DNA from: Lewinellaceae bacterium
GTDB lineage: Bacteria > Bacteroidota > Bacteroidia > Chitinophagales > Saprospiraceae
Length of the DNA: 64,000 bases
Direction: 5' to 3'
Assembly: GCA_020636005.1 (NCBI GenBank)
Contig: JACJYR010000001.1
Location: forward strand, 2,118,001-2,182,000
Shown here piece after piece: positions 1-9,116 of this stretch. The notes beneath the pieces were generated by a model, which was not told the origin of the DNA, ran no database searches, and saw only the letters and a program-made list of their open reading frames with translations. Every line of letters starts with the position of its first letter. The first letter of the stretch is position 1. The position numbers and the translations under genes are program-made.

Positions 1-976
1 AAGCCATCCCGGCGCTTCCCAGCACAAAAGCGATGAGCAGGGAGCGGGTCTGCAGGTCTTTCCATATTTCACTGAATTTTTTTTCAAAAACCACCCTGAA
101 AAAAAAGGGAAGGGAAAACGAGCCGAGTATCATGGGCAAAAGATACAGCACATCCATTGCGGGCGATTTGTACCCGGCAATACTGTCGTCGAGCGTACTG
201 AACCCACCAGTGGATTGCCCGCACATGGCATGGTTGACAGCATCAAAAATGTTTTCTCCCAAGGGGTAATCCGGCAAAATGAGGTAAGTGCCAATGGAGA
301 GGTAAACAGTCAAAAAGGCCGTCACCCCAAAATATACTTTCCAAATACCCCTCGCCGTGCCAATCACGTTGGGCTTCAATTTTACCCCACTTGTTTCGGA
401 ATTGTAAAGCAGGATTGAACCTTGCCCTGGCACCTGCTTGAACACGGCCAATGCCAAAACGATAAACCCTGCCCCACCCACCCATTGCGCCAGCGACCTG
501 TAAAAAAGCATGCCCTTGCCCATGGAAGGCTCATGTACCGCCATGGAAAGCCCTGTTGTGGTGTAGGCGCTCATGCTCTCGAAAAGGCAGTGAAGTGGGC
601 TTCTAAAAAATAAAATACTGGAAGGATAGTCTGCCCCCGCTGGAATTAGTTTTTGCATGGCCTCGGCAGGCATAAGGTAGGCAGCCACAAAAAAAGGAAG
701 CCCACCCATCAGCGCAATCATCATCCACCCCGAAGCTGCAATAAGGATTGCGTGCCTGTTCTCAGGTTCGGGCGAATTGTAAAAGCCCTTGAAAAGCGCA
801 AGGCCAAAGCCTGCCGTAATAGCCGCTGCCAACAAAAAACTCAAAGCTGGATACCATTCTGCATACATCGCCGAAACAAAAATGGGCAAAACCATGACCA
901 GCCCCAGCAAAACCAGCAAACCTCCAATCTGCTTTAACACCGATCGGTACATCCCGTTTTTCATGCCTACATTCAT
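1..976 (-). CDS. trkH: TrkH-family potassium uptake channel subunit, partial (3' end outside window)
   Basis: This reading frame stays open from an ATG near 976 to the window edge, giving about 325 N-terminal residues; it has no stop in view. The translation is strongly hydrophobic and carries two TrkH pore-loop signatures: a TTTGLS selectivity segment in ESMSAYTTTGLSM and a second in CGQSTGGFSTLDDS, with QWVGGAGFIVLAL between them. TrkH forms the membrane pore for K+ uptake and normally works with a cytosolic TrkA gating protein, which would lie beyond the left edge if present. Two in-frame ATGs (976 and 964) directly follow a stop, so the start is one of these. The KdpE/KdpD-like pair lies just upstream on the same strand, suggesting co-regulation of potassium uptake. 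Confidence 0.9.
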   Translation of the reverse strand, partial: MNVGMKNGMYRSVLKQIGGLLVLLGLVMVLPIFVSAMYAEWYPALSFLLAAAITAGFGLALFKGFYNSPEPENRHAILIAASGWMMIALMGGLPFFVAAYLMPAEAMQKLIPAGADYPSSILFFRSPLHCLFESMSAYTTTGLSMAVHEPSMGKGMLFYRSLAQWVGGAGFIVLALAVFKQVPGQGSILLYNSETSGVKLKPNVIGTARGIWKVYFGVTAFLTVYLSIGTYLILPDYPLGENIFDAVNHAMCGQSTGGFSTLDDSIAGYKSPAMDVLYLLPMILGSFSLPFFFRVVFEKKFSEIWKDLQTRSLLIAFVLGSAGMA

Positions 977-1077
977 TTACGCGGTTTATGGCAATACAAT
1001 CTCCGTGACAGCCTAAACCACGGCTGTTACATTGCTTATTCAAACTTGTTTTTGTTGAAAATAGCCATCCGTCCCAC

Positions 1078-1767
1078 TCACCCATAACTCCCCACAAACC
1101 GGTACCCAACACCCGGTTCCGTCTGGATAAACTTCGGCTGGTTCGGGTTGTCCTCTATTTTTTTCCTCAACTGGCCCACATATACCCGCAGGTATTGCGA
1201 CTGCGAGGTGAACCCCGGCCCCCAGATAACCTTCAGGATAAACTGGTGGGTGAGCACTTTGCCCTCGTTGCGGGAAAACAGGCTCAGCAGGGTATATTCT
1301 GTAGCGGTAAGTTTTAGTATCTCGCCGTCTTTGCGCACCAGCCTCGCCGAATAGTCAATGCTGAGGTTGCCGAATTCCTGGTAAGGGTTGTCGTGGCCGG
1401 GGGCAACGGAACGCAGCGCCGATCGTATGCGGGCCAACAGTTCCCCCGTGCGGAAGGGCTTTACCAGGTAATCGTTGGCACCGTTGTCCAGTGCTTTCAC
1501 GATGTCCTCTTCAGCGTCTCGTACCGACAGGATGATGATGGGCTGGCTGTACCATTCCCTTAGTTTTTTCAATACCTCCTGTCCATCATCATCGGGCAGG
1601 CCCAGGTCGAGGAGTACCAAGTCCGGGGGGTGCATGGCCGCAGCCACAAGTCCGTCATTGCCGTTCACGGCTTCCAGTACCTTTAGGTTGTTGGCCGTCA
1701 GCGTGATTTCCAGTAATTTGCGGATGGGCGCTTCGTCGTCAATGATGAGGATGGTCGGCTTATTCAT
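1078..1767 (-). CDS. kdpE: KdpE-like OmpR/PhoB-family response regulator
   Basis: A 229-residue two-domain regulator. The receiver domain (about 5-118) has the acidic pair D10/D11, the phospho-acceptor D54 in VLLDLGLPD and K103 in YLVKPF. The C-terminal winged helix (about 132-227) ends in the typical GVGYRF turn of OmpR/PhoB proteins. I chose the ATG at 1767 rather than an earlier one at 1788 because it overlaps the stop of the upstream kinase gene by eight bases, a usual sign of translational coupling, and because residues before it do not fit the family. The KdpE assignment rests on the partner kinase having a KdpD-type membrane domain. In this window the likely target is the adjacent trkH, as no kdpFABC genes are visible. 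Confidence 0.88.
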   Translation of the reverse strand: MNKPTILIIDDEAPIRKLLEITLTANNLKVLEAVNGNDGLVAAAMHPPDLVLLDLGLPDDDGQEVLKKLREWYSQPIIILSVRDAEEDIVKALDNGANDYLVKPFRTGELLARIRSALRSVAPGHDNPYQEFGNLSIDYSARLVRKDGEILKLTATEYTLLSLFSRNEGKVLTHQFILKVIWGPGFTSQSQYLRVYVGQLRKKIEDNPNQPKFIQTEPGVGYRFVGSYG

Positions 1768-2830
1768 CTTCCAAGTTGTTGATGGCATGGGTTTCCGCAG
1801 GTATTTTCAGGGTAAATTTTGCCCCTGCGGCTTGCCCATTTTCCAGTTTTATGCTTCCCTGGTGCGCATCCACAAAACCTTTCGAGATGGAGAGGCCCAG
1901 GCCCACCCCACCGGTACGGGCGTTTTTGGAGCGGTAAAATTTTTCAAAAACAAGTTCCAAATCATCGCCAGGAAAGCCAGGCCCGGAGTCGGTAATCACG
2001 ATGGTGCACTGCTTGTCAACCAGGCTTCCTTTGATGCCAATCACCGAACCTGCCGGTGTGTAGAGGGCAGCGTTGTACAAGATGTTGGCCAATGCCTGCT
2101 CCATCAGCCCGAAATCCAGTTTGAACAGCGGCAGGTTGGGCGCCACGGCAATGTTGACCTGGTGGTTTTTCAGTTCCCGTTCCATCCGGTTTACCACCGA
2201 GTAGAGCAGTTCGCTCAAATCGCACCAATCGAGCTTTGGGCGGATAAGGCCCGAATCCAGCCTCGACATGTTCAGGAGGTTGTCCACCAGGCGGTTGAGG
2301 CGCTCGGAGGCAGTGTTTATTTCTTTGTAAAGGCGGCGTTTGTTTTCCAAAGTCAAGCCTTCTTCGGCAAACATCAGGTTGTCGGAGGCCCCTATAATAG
2401 TTGCAATTGGCGTCCTCAGTTCGTGCGAAAGGGAATTGAACAGCGTGTCGTACAGTTTCACCGCCTTTGCCCTTTCTTCTTTTTGCCTCGCCCATTCTTC
2501 CGCCTTTCGGATGCGATCCGTCAGCACCCCATTCAACAGGGCGACAATAAAATAACTGACCAGCATCAGCGTGTCTTCCGTGCTGCCCACTGTAAATGTG
2601 AAATGGGGTGGTATGAAAAAGAAATCCCACACCAACGCACTCAACACAGCCGCCAACAACACCGGGTAAAGGCTCAGCCGCATGGCCAGCAGCGACACCG
2701 CAAAAAGCAATATCAGCGCCACTGAACGGTACCCGAAAGCACCGGCAAACGGATAGCACAAGGCCGCCACCCCACACACGGAAAGTATGCTGAGCAGGAA
2801 ATGCCGTTTTTTGTTGTCTGCCTTGTACAT
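1760..2830 (-). CDS. KdpD-like membrane sensor histidine kinase (short form)
   Basis: A 356-residue sensor kinase. Residues 9-105 form closely spaced membrane helices of the DUF4118 type found in the middle of KdpD. HisKA follows, with the phospho-acceptor H136 in SLSHELRTP, then a HATPase domain with an N box (LANILYNAALYTP), a GPGFP turn and GGVGLGLSI. It lacks the N-terminal KdpD and USP domains of the roughly 900-residue E. coli protein, so it is the short form common in Bacteroidota. I chose the ATG at 2830; the longer frame to 2878 adds sixteen residues of unlikely sequence. It overlaps the response regulator gene by eight bases. It probably senses envelope or K+ status and phosphorylates that regulator. 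Confidence 0.85.
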   Translation of the reverse strand: MYKADNKKRHFLLSILSVCGVAALCYPFAGAFGYRSVALILLFAVSLLAMRLSLYPVLLAAVLSALVWDFFFIPPHFTFTVGSTEDTLMLVSYFIVALLNGVLTDRIRKAEEWARQKEERAKAVKLYDTLFNSLSHELRTPIATIIGASDNLMFAEEGLTLENKRRLYKEINTASERLNRLVDNLLNMSRLDSGLIRPKLDWCDLSELLYSVVNRMERELKNHQVNIAVAPNLPLFKLDFGLMEQALANILYNAALYTPAGSVIGIKGSLVDKQCTIVITDSGPGFPGDDLELVFEKFYRSKNARTGGVGLGLSISKGFVDAHQGSIKLENGQAAGAKFTLKIPAETHAINNLEDE

Positions 2831-3018
2831 GTGCTTACTTTGATAAAATTGGCAGGGCAAAGTTGCGGGGCAAATCATAAATCCGGGATAAAAGTTGGAG
2901 GCCAGCGTGTAAAGATTTTATAAAGACCCCGGGCAAGTTTAAAACTTTAGCTCCCGTTGTCTAAATTACGCCCCCATTCTTGTTTACATTTTTTGAAACG
3001 AAATAAAACCATTACAGC

Positions 3019-4377
3019 ATGAACCCTCACCTCGTCGCCATTTTCGGAGGCGCCGTCTCCGGCGCAGAAGCAGCCCATCAGTTGGCCCATCGGGGCATCC
3101 GTTCTGTCGTGTTTGAACAAAATGCCCTGCCCTATGGGAAAATCGAGGACGGCCTGCCCAAGTGGCACGCCAAGCTGCGGGACAAGGAGCAGGCGAACAT
3201 CAACGAAAAACTCAGCCACCCGCTCGTCACCTTTGTGCCCAATGTAAAGTTGGGCCGGGACATTGATTTTGAGGATGTGATAAAGAACTGGGGCTTCTCG
3301 GCAGTCTTCCTGGCTACCGGCGCATGGCGGGACCGGCCATTGCCCATCGAAGGCATCGATGAGTTTGTGGGCAAAGGACTTTACTACCAAAACCCCTTTA
3401 TTTACTGGTACAACCACTTCCACGAGGAGGGCTATGCCGGCGAACAGATGGAAGTGAAAGACGGCGCATTGGTCATCGGTGGCGGACTGGCCAGTATTGA
3501 CGTGGTGAAGGCGCTGATGATGGAAACCGTGCAAAAGGCGCTGAAAGAGCGGGGACACGATGTCCACATGTTTGACCTGGAACGTGGCATTGCCAAGGTG
3601 CTGGACGGCCTCGGCCTCACCCTCGCCGACCTCGGCCTGAAAGGCTGCACCCTCGTCTATCGCCGCCGGGTGAAGGACATGCCGCTCTTTCCCGGCGACA
3701 CCGACACGCCCGAAAAACTCGCCAAGGCCGAAACCGTGCGGGAAAAAGTGCTGACCAACGCACAGTCCAAGTTCCTTTTCCACATGAAGCCCTGCGCCGT
3801 GCCGGTGGATAAAATAGTGGAAGGTGGGCGCCTGGCGGGTTTGGTTTTATTGGAAACAAAAATCGAAAACGGCAGGGTGGTCGAGCTGCCCGGCACCGAA
3901 AAAGAATACCCGGCGCCGCTGGTCATCTCCTCCATTGGCAGCATCCCCGAACCCATCCCCGGCATCCCGATGAAGTGGCAGACCTTTGAAGTAGAGGAAG
4001 GGGAATGTTGCAAGCTGAAAGGCTTTCAAAACGTTTTCGCCCTTGGCAACGCAGTAACAGGGCGGGGAAATATCAAAGAAAGCCAGGAGCACGGCCGCTC
4101 TGTTTCCGAAGCCATTGCCGAACACTACCTCACCGATCCGAAGGGAAGCCTCGACGGCCAGCACCGCGAAAGGGAAGCGGCCGTTGCCAGCGAGATAAGC
4201 GCCATCCTGCACAAGATGGAACACCTGGAACCGCCTTCTACTGCCGAAACCGGGGCGATTTTTTCAAAAATAAAGGCGCTCCATGCCCAATCCGGCTATA
4301 GCGGTGATTATTCGGACTGGATTGCCAGGCACCTGCCCGTGAGGCTGGAACACATGCTGGGCCTGGCCGGGCATTAG
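3019..4377 (+). CDS. FAD-dependent NAD(P)H oxidoreductase, ferredoxin-reductase / glutamate-synthase small-subunit-like
   Basis: A 452-residue flavoprotein of the adrenodoxin-reductase/GltD class. A nucleotide-binding fold begins at residue 6 (AIFGGAVSGAEAA, a loosened GxGxxG), and a second dinucleotide fold appears as LVIGGGLASIDVV near residue 155. A C-terminal FALGNAVTGRGN segment corresponds to the conserved GD/GN motif that closes over the FAD. Such proteins pass electrons between NADPH and ferredoxin or a partner subunit. No partner (large GltB subunit or ferredoxin) is nearby, so the substrate cannot be told. It stands alone, divergent from kdpD upstream and convergent with the hybrid kinase downstream. 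Confidence 0.7.
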   Translation: MNPHLVAIFGGAVSGAEAAHQLAHRGIRSVVFEQNALPYGKIEDGLPKWHAKLRDKEQANINEKLSHPLVTFVPNVKLGRDIDFEDVIKNWGFSAVFLATGAWRDRPLPIEGIDEFVGKGLYYQNPFIYWYNHFHEEGYAGEQMEVKDGALVIGGGLASIDVVKALMMETVQKALKERGHDVHMFDLERGIAKVLDGLGLTLADLGLKGCTLVYRRRVKDMPLFPGDTDTPEKLAKAETVREKVLTNAQSKFLFHMKPCAVPVDKIVEGGRLAGLVLLETKIENGRVVELPGTEKEYPAPLVISSIGSIPEPIPGIPMKWQTFEVEEGECCKLKGFQNVFALGNAVTGRGNIKESQEHGRSVSEAIAEHYLTDPKGSLDGQHREREAAVASEISAILHKMEHLEPPSTAETGAIFSKIKALHAQSGYSGDYSDWIARHLPVRLEHMLGLAGH

Positions 4378-4575
4378 CAGCATACCTTTCGTTTTGGAAA
4401 ACCAGGGTCATCTACTGTCCTAATTTCAGGGGCTGCCCAACTACTTTCATGTCATGTTCTAAAAAAAAAACCGGGCGATTTCCTCCTTTGATGGTGGGGC
4501 AATCCAGGTGTCGGCAGCTTTGAAAAACGCTTCCATTGCCGCCGGATATACCCTTGAAGAGCGGGGAATTTTTCT

Positions 4576-7401
4576 CTACACCTCCCCCGGCGTCCGGCCA
4601 AAATAATCCTTGAAACACTTCGAGAAATACGCATGGGAATTGAACCCGCACCTGAATGCCACTTCTGAGACGGTTCCTGCATTTGCTTCCAGGAGTTGCT
4701 TCGCCCTTTCCAGCCGCATGTTGCGGATCACCTGGTTGGGCGAAAAGCCCGTGAGTGCGGTAAGCTTGCGGTGCAGTTGGCTGCGGCTCATGCTGATATG
4801 AGCCGCCAGTTCTACCACGCTGAAAGTTTCGTCTTCCAGGTTGGCTTCCACAGCCTCCCGGATCCTATGCAGGAAAGCATCGTCCATGCTTTCAGCTTCA
4901 ACAACTTTGGAGGGTGAAAAATAGGTGAGCCTGCTGCTGTAGTACGCCTGCAAATTGCGTCGCTGTTTGACGAGGTTGGCAGACCGTAGCCGTAGTTCTG
5001 TGGCGTCGAACGGCTTTACCAGGTAGTCATCTGCCCCTGTTTCAAGGCCTTCCAGCTTGTCGGCCTGCTCGGCCCGGGCCGTGAGCATGATGATGGGGAT
5101 GTGGCTGGTTTTTTCATTGGATTTTAGTTGCCTGCAAAATGCTGTGCCATCCATTTCCGGCATCATCACGTCGGTAATGACGAGGTCGGGGATATGTTCA
5201 ATTGCTTTTTCCAAGGCAACCTTGCCATTCACCGCTTGGATGATGTTGTAATCCCCTGCCAGCATTTCGGCGATGTAGGCGCGCACGTCGGGGTTGTCCT
5301 CGGCCAGCAGCAGCAGCGGTTTTTCCTCACCTGCTGCTCCCCCGAAGAGAGAACCTGCCCAGGAGGTTTCAACAGGAATTTCTTCCTTTTGGCGGGCTTC
5401 TATGTTTTGCTGGTAAGGTTCCCTCTCCAGGGGTTCAGGGGGTGTTACCGTGATTTCTTCCTTCTTAAAAAACGCCGTGCCTACAGCCAACGTCACCGTG
5501 AAGGCCGTTCCTTTGCCTTCCTCGCTCTTCACTGCCAGGGTGCCGCCGTGCAACTCCACCAGTTCTTTCGTGAGCGCCAGCCCGATGCCGCTGCCAGCCT
5601 GCACTTCTGATGGGCTGCTTTTGGTGAAACGCTCGAACAGGTGTGGCAACTGCCCAGCAGGAATTCCTATGCCGGTATCTTCTACCGTAATGGTTGCCGT
5701 GTCATCGGCCATTGTTATTGCCACCTTCACTTTCCCACCTTCACTCGTAAATTTGAAAGCATTGGAAACGAGGTTCACCAGAATTTTCTCCACCTTGTCC
5801 CGGTCAAAAAAGCAGGTGGCAGGCAGCCCCGGCGTATCAATTTTCAAATCAACCTGCTGCCTGACTGCCAAACTTTCAAACGAACCCACCACGGCGCCAA
5901 CGAACCTGCCAAGGTCGCCTTCCGAAGCGGACAGGTGCAGCTTTCCGCTTTCCAGTTTCGATAAATCCAAAAGCTGGTTGACGAGGTTGAGCAGCCGGCT
6001 GGCATTGCGGTGCATGAAGCGGTAGTATTTTTGGGAATCGCCCCGGAATGAGCCGTTAATCATTTGTTCCAATGGGCTTAGCAGGAGGGTGAGGGGCGTC
6101 CGGAACTCGTGGCTAATGTTGGCGAAAAAAGTGGATTTTACCTGGTTCATTTCCCGTAGTTTTTCTGCTTCCAGGTGTTCCAGCCGGGCGGCAGCCTCAG
6201 CCCTGCCGGCGGCCAGTTCGGCTTCTTTGCGCCTGATTTTTTGGCGGCTGCGCAGGTATTGGAACAAACCGAACAAGGCCAGTAAAACGGCGGCGGCTGT
6301 TGCCAGGGTAATATTTCGCAGGTTGGTCTGGCGTTGTATTTCGAGCTGCTGCCGGGCCAACTGCGCTTCCTTCTGCTGAATCTGGTATTTGGTCTCCAGT
6401 TCCGCTACTGTTTGGCTGTTCAGCCGGGCGCTCAGGGTATCCTTCAACTGGACGTATTTTTCCAGATAGGCAAAGGCATTTTTAAAATCACCCATGCCCT
6501 TGTAAGCATCTGCTTTGGAGCCGTAGGCATTGGCAAGGTAGTCGTCGTTCTTGATTTTTCTCGCCAGTTTTTCCCCTACATCAATAAAATTGATAGCCTC
6601 CCGGTATTTTTCGGCAGCCATGAGTGCCCAGCCGGAATTGATGTAGCCCAAAATCAAGGAGGAGTTGTCGCCTGTTTTTTGGCTGAGGTGAATGGTACGG
6701 GTGTAATATTCCTGCGCCTTTTCGTACTTCCCGGTGTAATAATAGAGATTGCCGAGGTTGTTCAGCACGTTGCCCAGGAATTCGGTAGAACCTTTGGCAT
6801 CCAGCAGGCCGAGGGCCTCCTCGAAAGCCTGTGCCGCTTTTTCGCTCTCCCCCGTTTCGGTGTAGATGAGGCCGAGGTTGTTGAGGTTCCGCACGGTGCT
6901 CATGGTATCTTTCAAGGCCCGCTGCTTTTCAAGGGCCTGCAGCACGTACTGTTCAGCTTTTTGATGATCCTTTTTTTTCCAGAAAATAATGCCGATGTTC
7001 CCGAGGGTGGTAGCGATGCACTCCTGGCAGTTGTAGGTTTTTCCTGCCTCCAGGACATCGAAAAAATAGGTCATTGCCTTGTCGAATTCCCCTTTGTTCA
7101 TCAGGTGCAGCCCCACGTTGTTCAGGCTGCGGGGGATTCGGTCGGGCAGGTGGGCCCTGGCGAATTCGAGGGACTGGAGCGCCGTTTGGACGGCAGCATC
7201 TAGGTCGTTGGTGCCGTAATACTGCGACAGTTTGAACATGGCGTGCCACTTTGCGGAGTCGCTTTCGGCTACCTTTACCTGCTGCAGCAGGCTGTCCACA
7301 ATGTGAGTGCCCCCCGGTTGGGAAAAGGAAGGGGCCGCCCAGGGCAATGCCCACAAGGTGATCCATAAAAAATTACGCAGCATAGGCAGTCTGTTGTTCA
7401 A
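4576..7401 (-). CDS. TPR-containing hybrid sensor kinase / response regulator with AraC DNA-binding domain
   Basis: A 941-residue one-protein two-component system. In order it has a signal peptide (1-28), about seven TPR repeats (50-325), a transmembrane helix (363-383) after a coiled coil, HisKA with H431 in NISHEFRTP, HATPase (about 530-640; GIGIP and GSGIGLAL boxes), a receiver domain (695-815; D744 in VITDVMMPE, K797 in YLVKPF) and an AraC/XylS helix-turn-helix at the C terminus (840-941). The TPR part should face the periplasm, with the other domains in the cytoplasm. In Bacteroidota, hybrid kinases of this plan usually control polysaccharide or nutrient loci. No obvious target operon is adjacent; the next genes downstream in its own orientation are KdpD/E. 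The decayed regulator at 8.7-9.0 kb resembles its C terminus. Confidence 0.93.
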   Translation of the reverse strand: MNNRLPMLRNFLWITLWALPWAAPSFSQPGGTHIVDSLLQQVKVAESDSAKWHAMFKLSQYYGTNDLDAAVQTALQSLEFARAHLPDRIPRSLNNVGLHLMNKGEFDKAMTYFFDVLEAGKTYNCQECIATTLGNIGIIFWKKKDHQKAEQYVLQALEKQRALKDTMSTVRNLNNLGLIYTETGESEKAAQAFEEALGLLDAKGSTEFLGNVLNNLGNLYYYTGKYEKAQEYYTRTIHLSQKTGDNSSLILGYINSGWALMAAEKYREAINFIDVGEKLARKIKNDDYLANAYGSKADAYKGMGDFKNAFAYLEKYVQLKDTLSARLNSQTVAELETKYQIQQKEAQLARQQLEIQRQTNLRNITLATAAAVLLALFGLFQYLRSRQKIRRKEAELAAGRAEAAARLEHLEAEKLREMNQVKSTFFANISHEFRTPLTLLLSPLEQMINGSFRGDSQKYYRFMHRNASRLLNLVNQLLDLSKLESGKLHLSASEGDLGRFVGAVVGSFESLAVRQQVDLKIDTPGLPATCFFDRDKVEKILVNLVSNAFKFTSEGGKVKVAITMADDTATITVEDTGIGIPAGQLPHLFERFTKSSPSEVQAGSGIGLALTKELVELHGGTLAVKSEEGKGTAFTVTLAVGTAFFKKEEITVTPPEPLEREPYQQNIEARQKEEIPVETSWAGSLFGGAAGEEKPLLLLAEDNPDVRAYIAEMLAGDYNIIQAVNGKVALEKAIEHIPDLVITDVMMPEMDGTAFCRQLKSNEKTSHIPIIMLTARAEQADKLEGLETGADDYLVKPFDATELRLRSANLVKQRRNLQAYYSSRLTYFSPSKVVEAESMDDAFLHRIREAVEANLEDETFSVVELAAHISMSRSQLHRKLTALTGFSPNQVIRNMRLERAKQLLEANAGTVSEVAFRCGFNSHAYFSKCFKDYFGRTPGEV

Positions 7402-7450
7402 TAACTGCCCCTAAAATACTGTTTTTACTGAAACACACTTGGAAATCAAC

Positions 7451-7996
7451 TCAAAGTGGATGGGGCGCACCCTTAAATTTCCCATCCTTTCCAGCCAATT
7501 TCCCAAAAAACAAAGCCACCGGAAAAACCACCTTTTTCACAAAGGCCGGCAGCCCGACCATGTCCACCTCCGACCGGAAATGATGCGTGAGCCATGCGCC
7601 ATCGAAGGTGCCGGGACGCCCACCGTTCTCAGCGGTGGACTGGTAGAGTTCCGTGAGGAAGTACTCGATGTTGTTCGCAGGTTTCAGCCAACCCTTGATG
7701 TGGAGCGGCTCCGTGCCTGGATTCCAGAACCGGTGCGGGGTGCCAGCCTTGAACACAATGCTCTCGCCTTCCCCGGCGAACTTGGGTTCTTCGCCCAGAA
7801 CCTGCGTGGCGATTTTACCTTTAACAACAGTGAAACCTTCGTCCTGCTTGAAGTGGACGTGCATGGGAGGGCCTGCTTTTGGTGCAGCTATCCCTTCCAC
7901 TTCCAGCCAATCGCCTGCGGGGTCTTTCACGAGGCGGAGGAAAGTAATTTGTTCACCATGCCGGTTGTCGATGGTGTGAGGATACTGATAGTTCAT
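7451..7996 (-). CDS. Cupin-domain protein
   Basis: A 181-residue protein with a single conserved beta-barrel cupin (about 15-120). The metal-binding motif 1 is recognisable as PPMHVHFKQDEGFTVVKG (two His and a Glu) and motif 2 as GTPHRFWNPG (one His). Such domains bind a metal and act as dioxygenases, isomerases or sugar/ligand sensors; nothing here decides between these. The C-terminal third (about 125-181) is basic and hydrophobic and not recognised. I chose the ATG at 7996 (MNYQYPH) because the eight extra residues of the longer frame look like untranslated leader. It lies between the hybrid kinase gene and an NTF2-like gene, all on the minus strand, possibly a loose operon. Confidence 0.75.
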   Translation of the reverse strand: MNYQYPHTIDNRHGEQITFLRLVKDPAGDWLEVEGIAAPKAGPPMHVHFKQDEGFTVVKGKIATQVLGEEPKFAGEGESIVFKAGTPHRFWNPGTEPLHIKGWLKPANNIEYFLTELYQSTAENGGRPGTFDGAWLTHHFRSEVDMVGLPAFVKKVVFPVALFFGKLAGKDGKFKGAPHPL

Positions 7997-8080
7997 GATG
8001 TTGAAGGTTTTTAAGTGCAAAGAACAGATTGAAAGCGGGGCACAACTACCGGCTGCGCCCCGCCTGCTTTCATTTGGCTG

Positions 8081-8551
8081 TCAATTCCCGGCAGGCATTG
8101 GCATCACCGGCGTCATGCCGTCGAATTCGATGAGCCAGTTGCCTTTTACTTTGCGCAGCACGGCGACGCAGGAAGTCGGGCCGCCTACTTGCTGCCCCTG
8201 CATTTTAATATCGGCAGTGGAGTCCCAGGTCAGCAAAGCAACATCGGGCGTGAGGAGCCGCCAGGAGGTCAGCTTGTAGGTGAAGGAAGGTTTGCCGTCG
8301 GTCATTTTCATGAACTCGTCCCAACTGGCTTTCAGCGCCTGTTTGCCGGAGGCGAGGCGGCCATCGGGCGAGATTTCGGCTGCGGCGTCAGTATAGAAGG
8401 CCCACATGGCGTCGTCGTTGCCGTTTTCGTAAGCAGTGTACACTTTTTTCAAAAAGGCTTCGAAGGTGGCCTGGTTGTCCTGAGCGGAGATGTTTTGAAC
8501 AAAAAACAAACTGGTGAAAAGGGTGCATGCACCGAAGAGGAAAGATTTCAT
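8081..8551 (-). CDS. Secreted NTF2/SnoaL-like (DUF4440-type) protein
   Basis: A 156-residue protein with a clear signal peptide (about 1-22, ending in NISAQ) followed by one cone-shaped NTF2-like fold. The pattern FLKKVYTAYENGNDDAMWAFY, then ASGKQALKASWDEFM, then LLTWDSTADI and WLIEFDGM matches the DUF4440/ketosteroid-isomerase-like family, whose members bind small ligands or act as isomerases. No catalytic residues can be assigned from sequence alone. I chose the ATG at 8551, where the signal peptide begins; the longer frame to 8686 runs through an upstream leader. About 85 bases separate it from the cupin gene downstream. Confidence 0.72.
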   Translation of the reverse strand: MKSFLFGACTLFTSLFFVQNISAQDNQATFEAFLKKVYTAYENGNDDAMWAFYTDAAAEISPDGRLASGKQALKASWDEFMKMTDGKPSFTYKLTSWRLLTPDVALLTWDSTADIKMQGQQVGGPTSCVAVLRKVKGNWLIEFDGMTPVMPMPAGN

Positions 8552-8697
8552 GGTTGACAATTTTAGATGGTGAAAAGGTTTTGATTTTCGCTTCTCCATG
8601 AAGCATGGTGCAAATATGCGGGCAGGGGCGGCGGAGGGCATATCAGTTTTGTCGCAAGGGATAGCAATTTTGTCGCAGCGTTGCAAGTGGTTGATTT

Positions 8698-9008
8698 TCA
8701 GGATATTTTTCCTGTCATTATGCCGAAATACCCGTTGATATATTTGATAAAATAAGCCGGCGGGTTGAAGCCGAACAGGAAAAAAATCTCCGACACTGTG
8801 CCCGCCGCTCCTGCTGCATCAGCTTCGCCCTTCCCAGCCGCATGTTCCGGAAGATTGCATGGGGTGAAAAACCGTTGAGCGCCGAAAGTTTGCCGTGCAA
8901 CCGGCCATGGCCCATGCCGGTTTTTCAGCCAGTTCGTAGCCCCGCTGCGCATACTTGATGGACTTGTCGTTGGTGCCCGCTCTGCAGTAGGCTGCCAGGA
9001 GTTGGCTT
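8698..9008 (-). pseudogene. Decayed TPR-AraC transcriptional regulator remnant
   Basis: Three reading frames on the minus strand together spell the end of a TPR/AraC-type regulator. Near 9000-8930 one frame reads LLAAYCRAGTNDKSIKYAQR, a TPR-like helix pair. A second frame (about 8925-8810) reads LHGKLSALNGFSPHAIFRNM, the first AraC helix-turn-helix. The third (about 8815-8698) reads GTVSEIFFLFGFNPPAYFIK, the second AraC motif, and ends in a stop. At least two frameshifts and small losses separate the parts. The pieces align in order with the C terminus of the hybrid kinase at 4.6-7.4 kb (TALTGFSPNQVIRNMRL; GTVSEVAFRCGFNSHAYF), so this is a broken relative, not necessarily a copy of it. Confidence 0.72.
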
Positions 9009-9116
9009 CATGGGGTGATAAAACTCATCTTTCTTTCCCTGGCTGACCTGTTAATTTGCCAACGCTTTACAGGTGTGTCTTTTCTGCCCTTGCCGAAGTA
9101 TTGTAAAACGTTGTGC

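Noticed and set aside
1475..2725. A 416-codon plus-strand open frame opposite the KdpD/KdpE genes.
   Set aside because: It is an antisense shadow of two well-supported genes; its composition is Arg/Ser/Gln-rich with no domain pattern.
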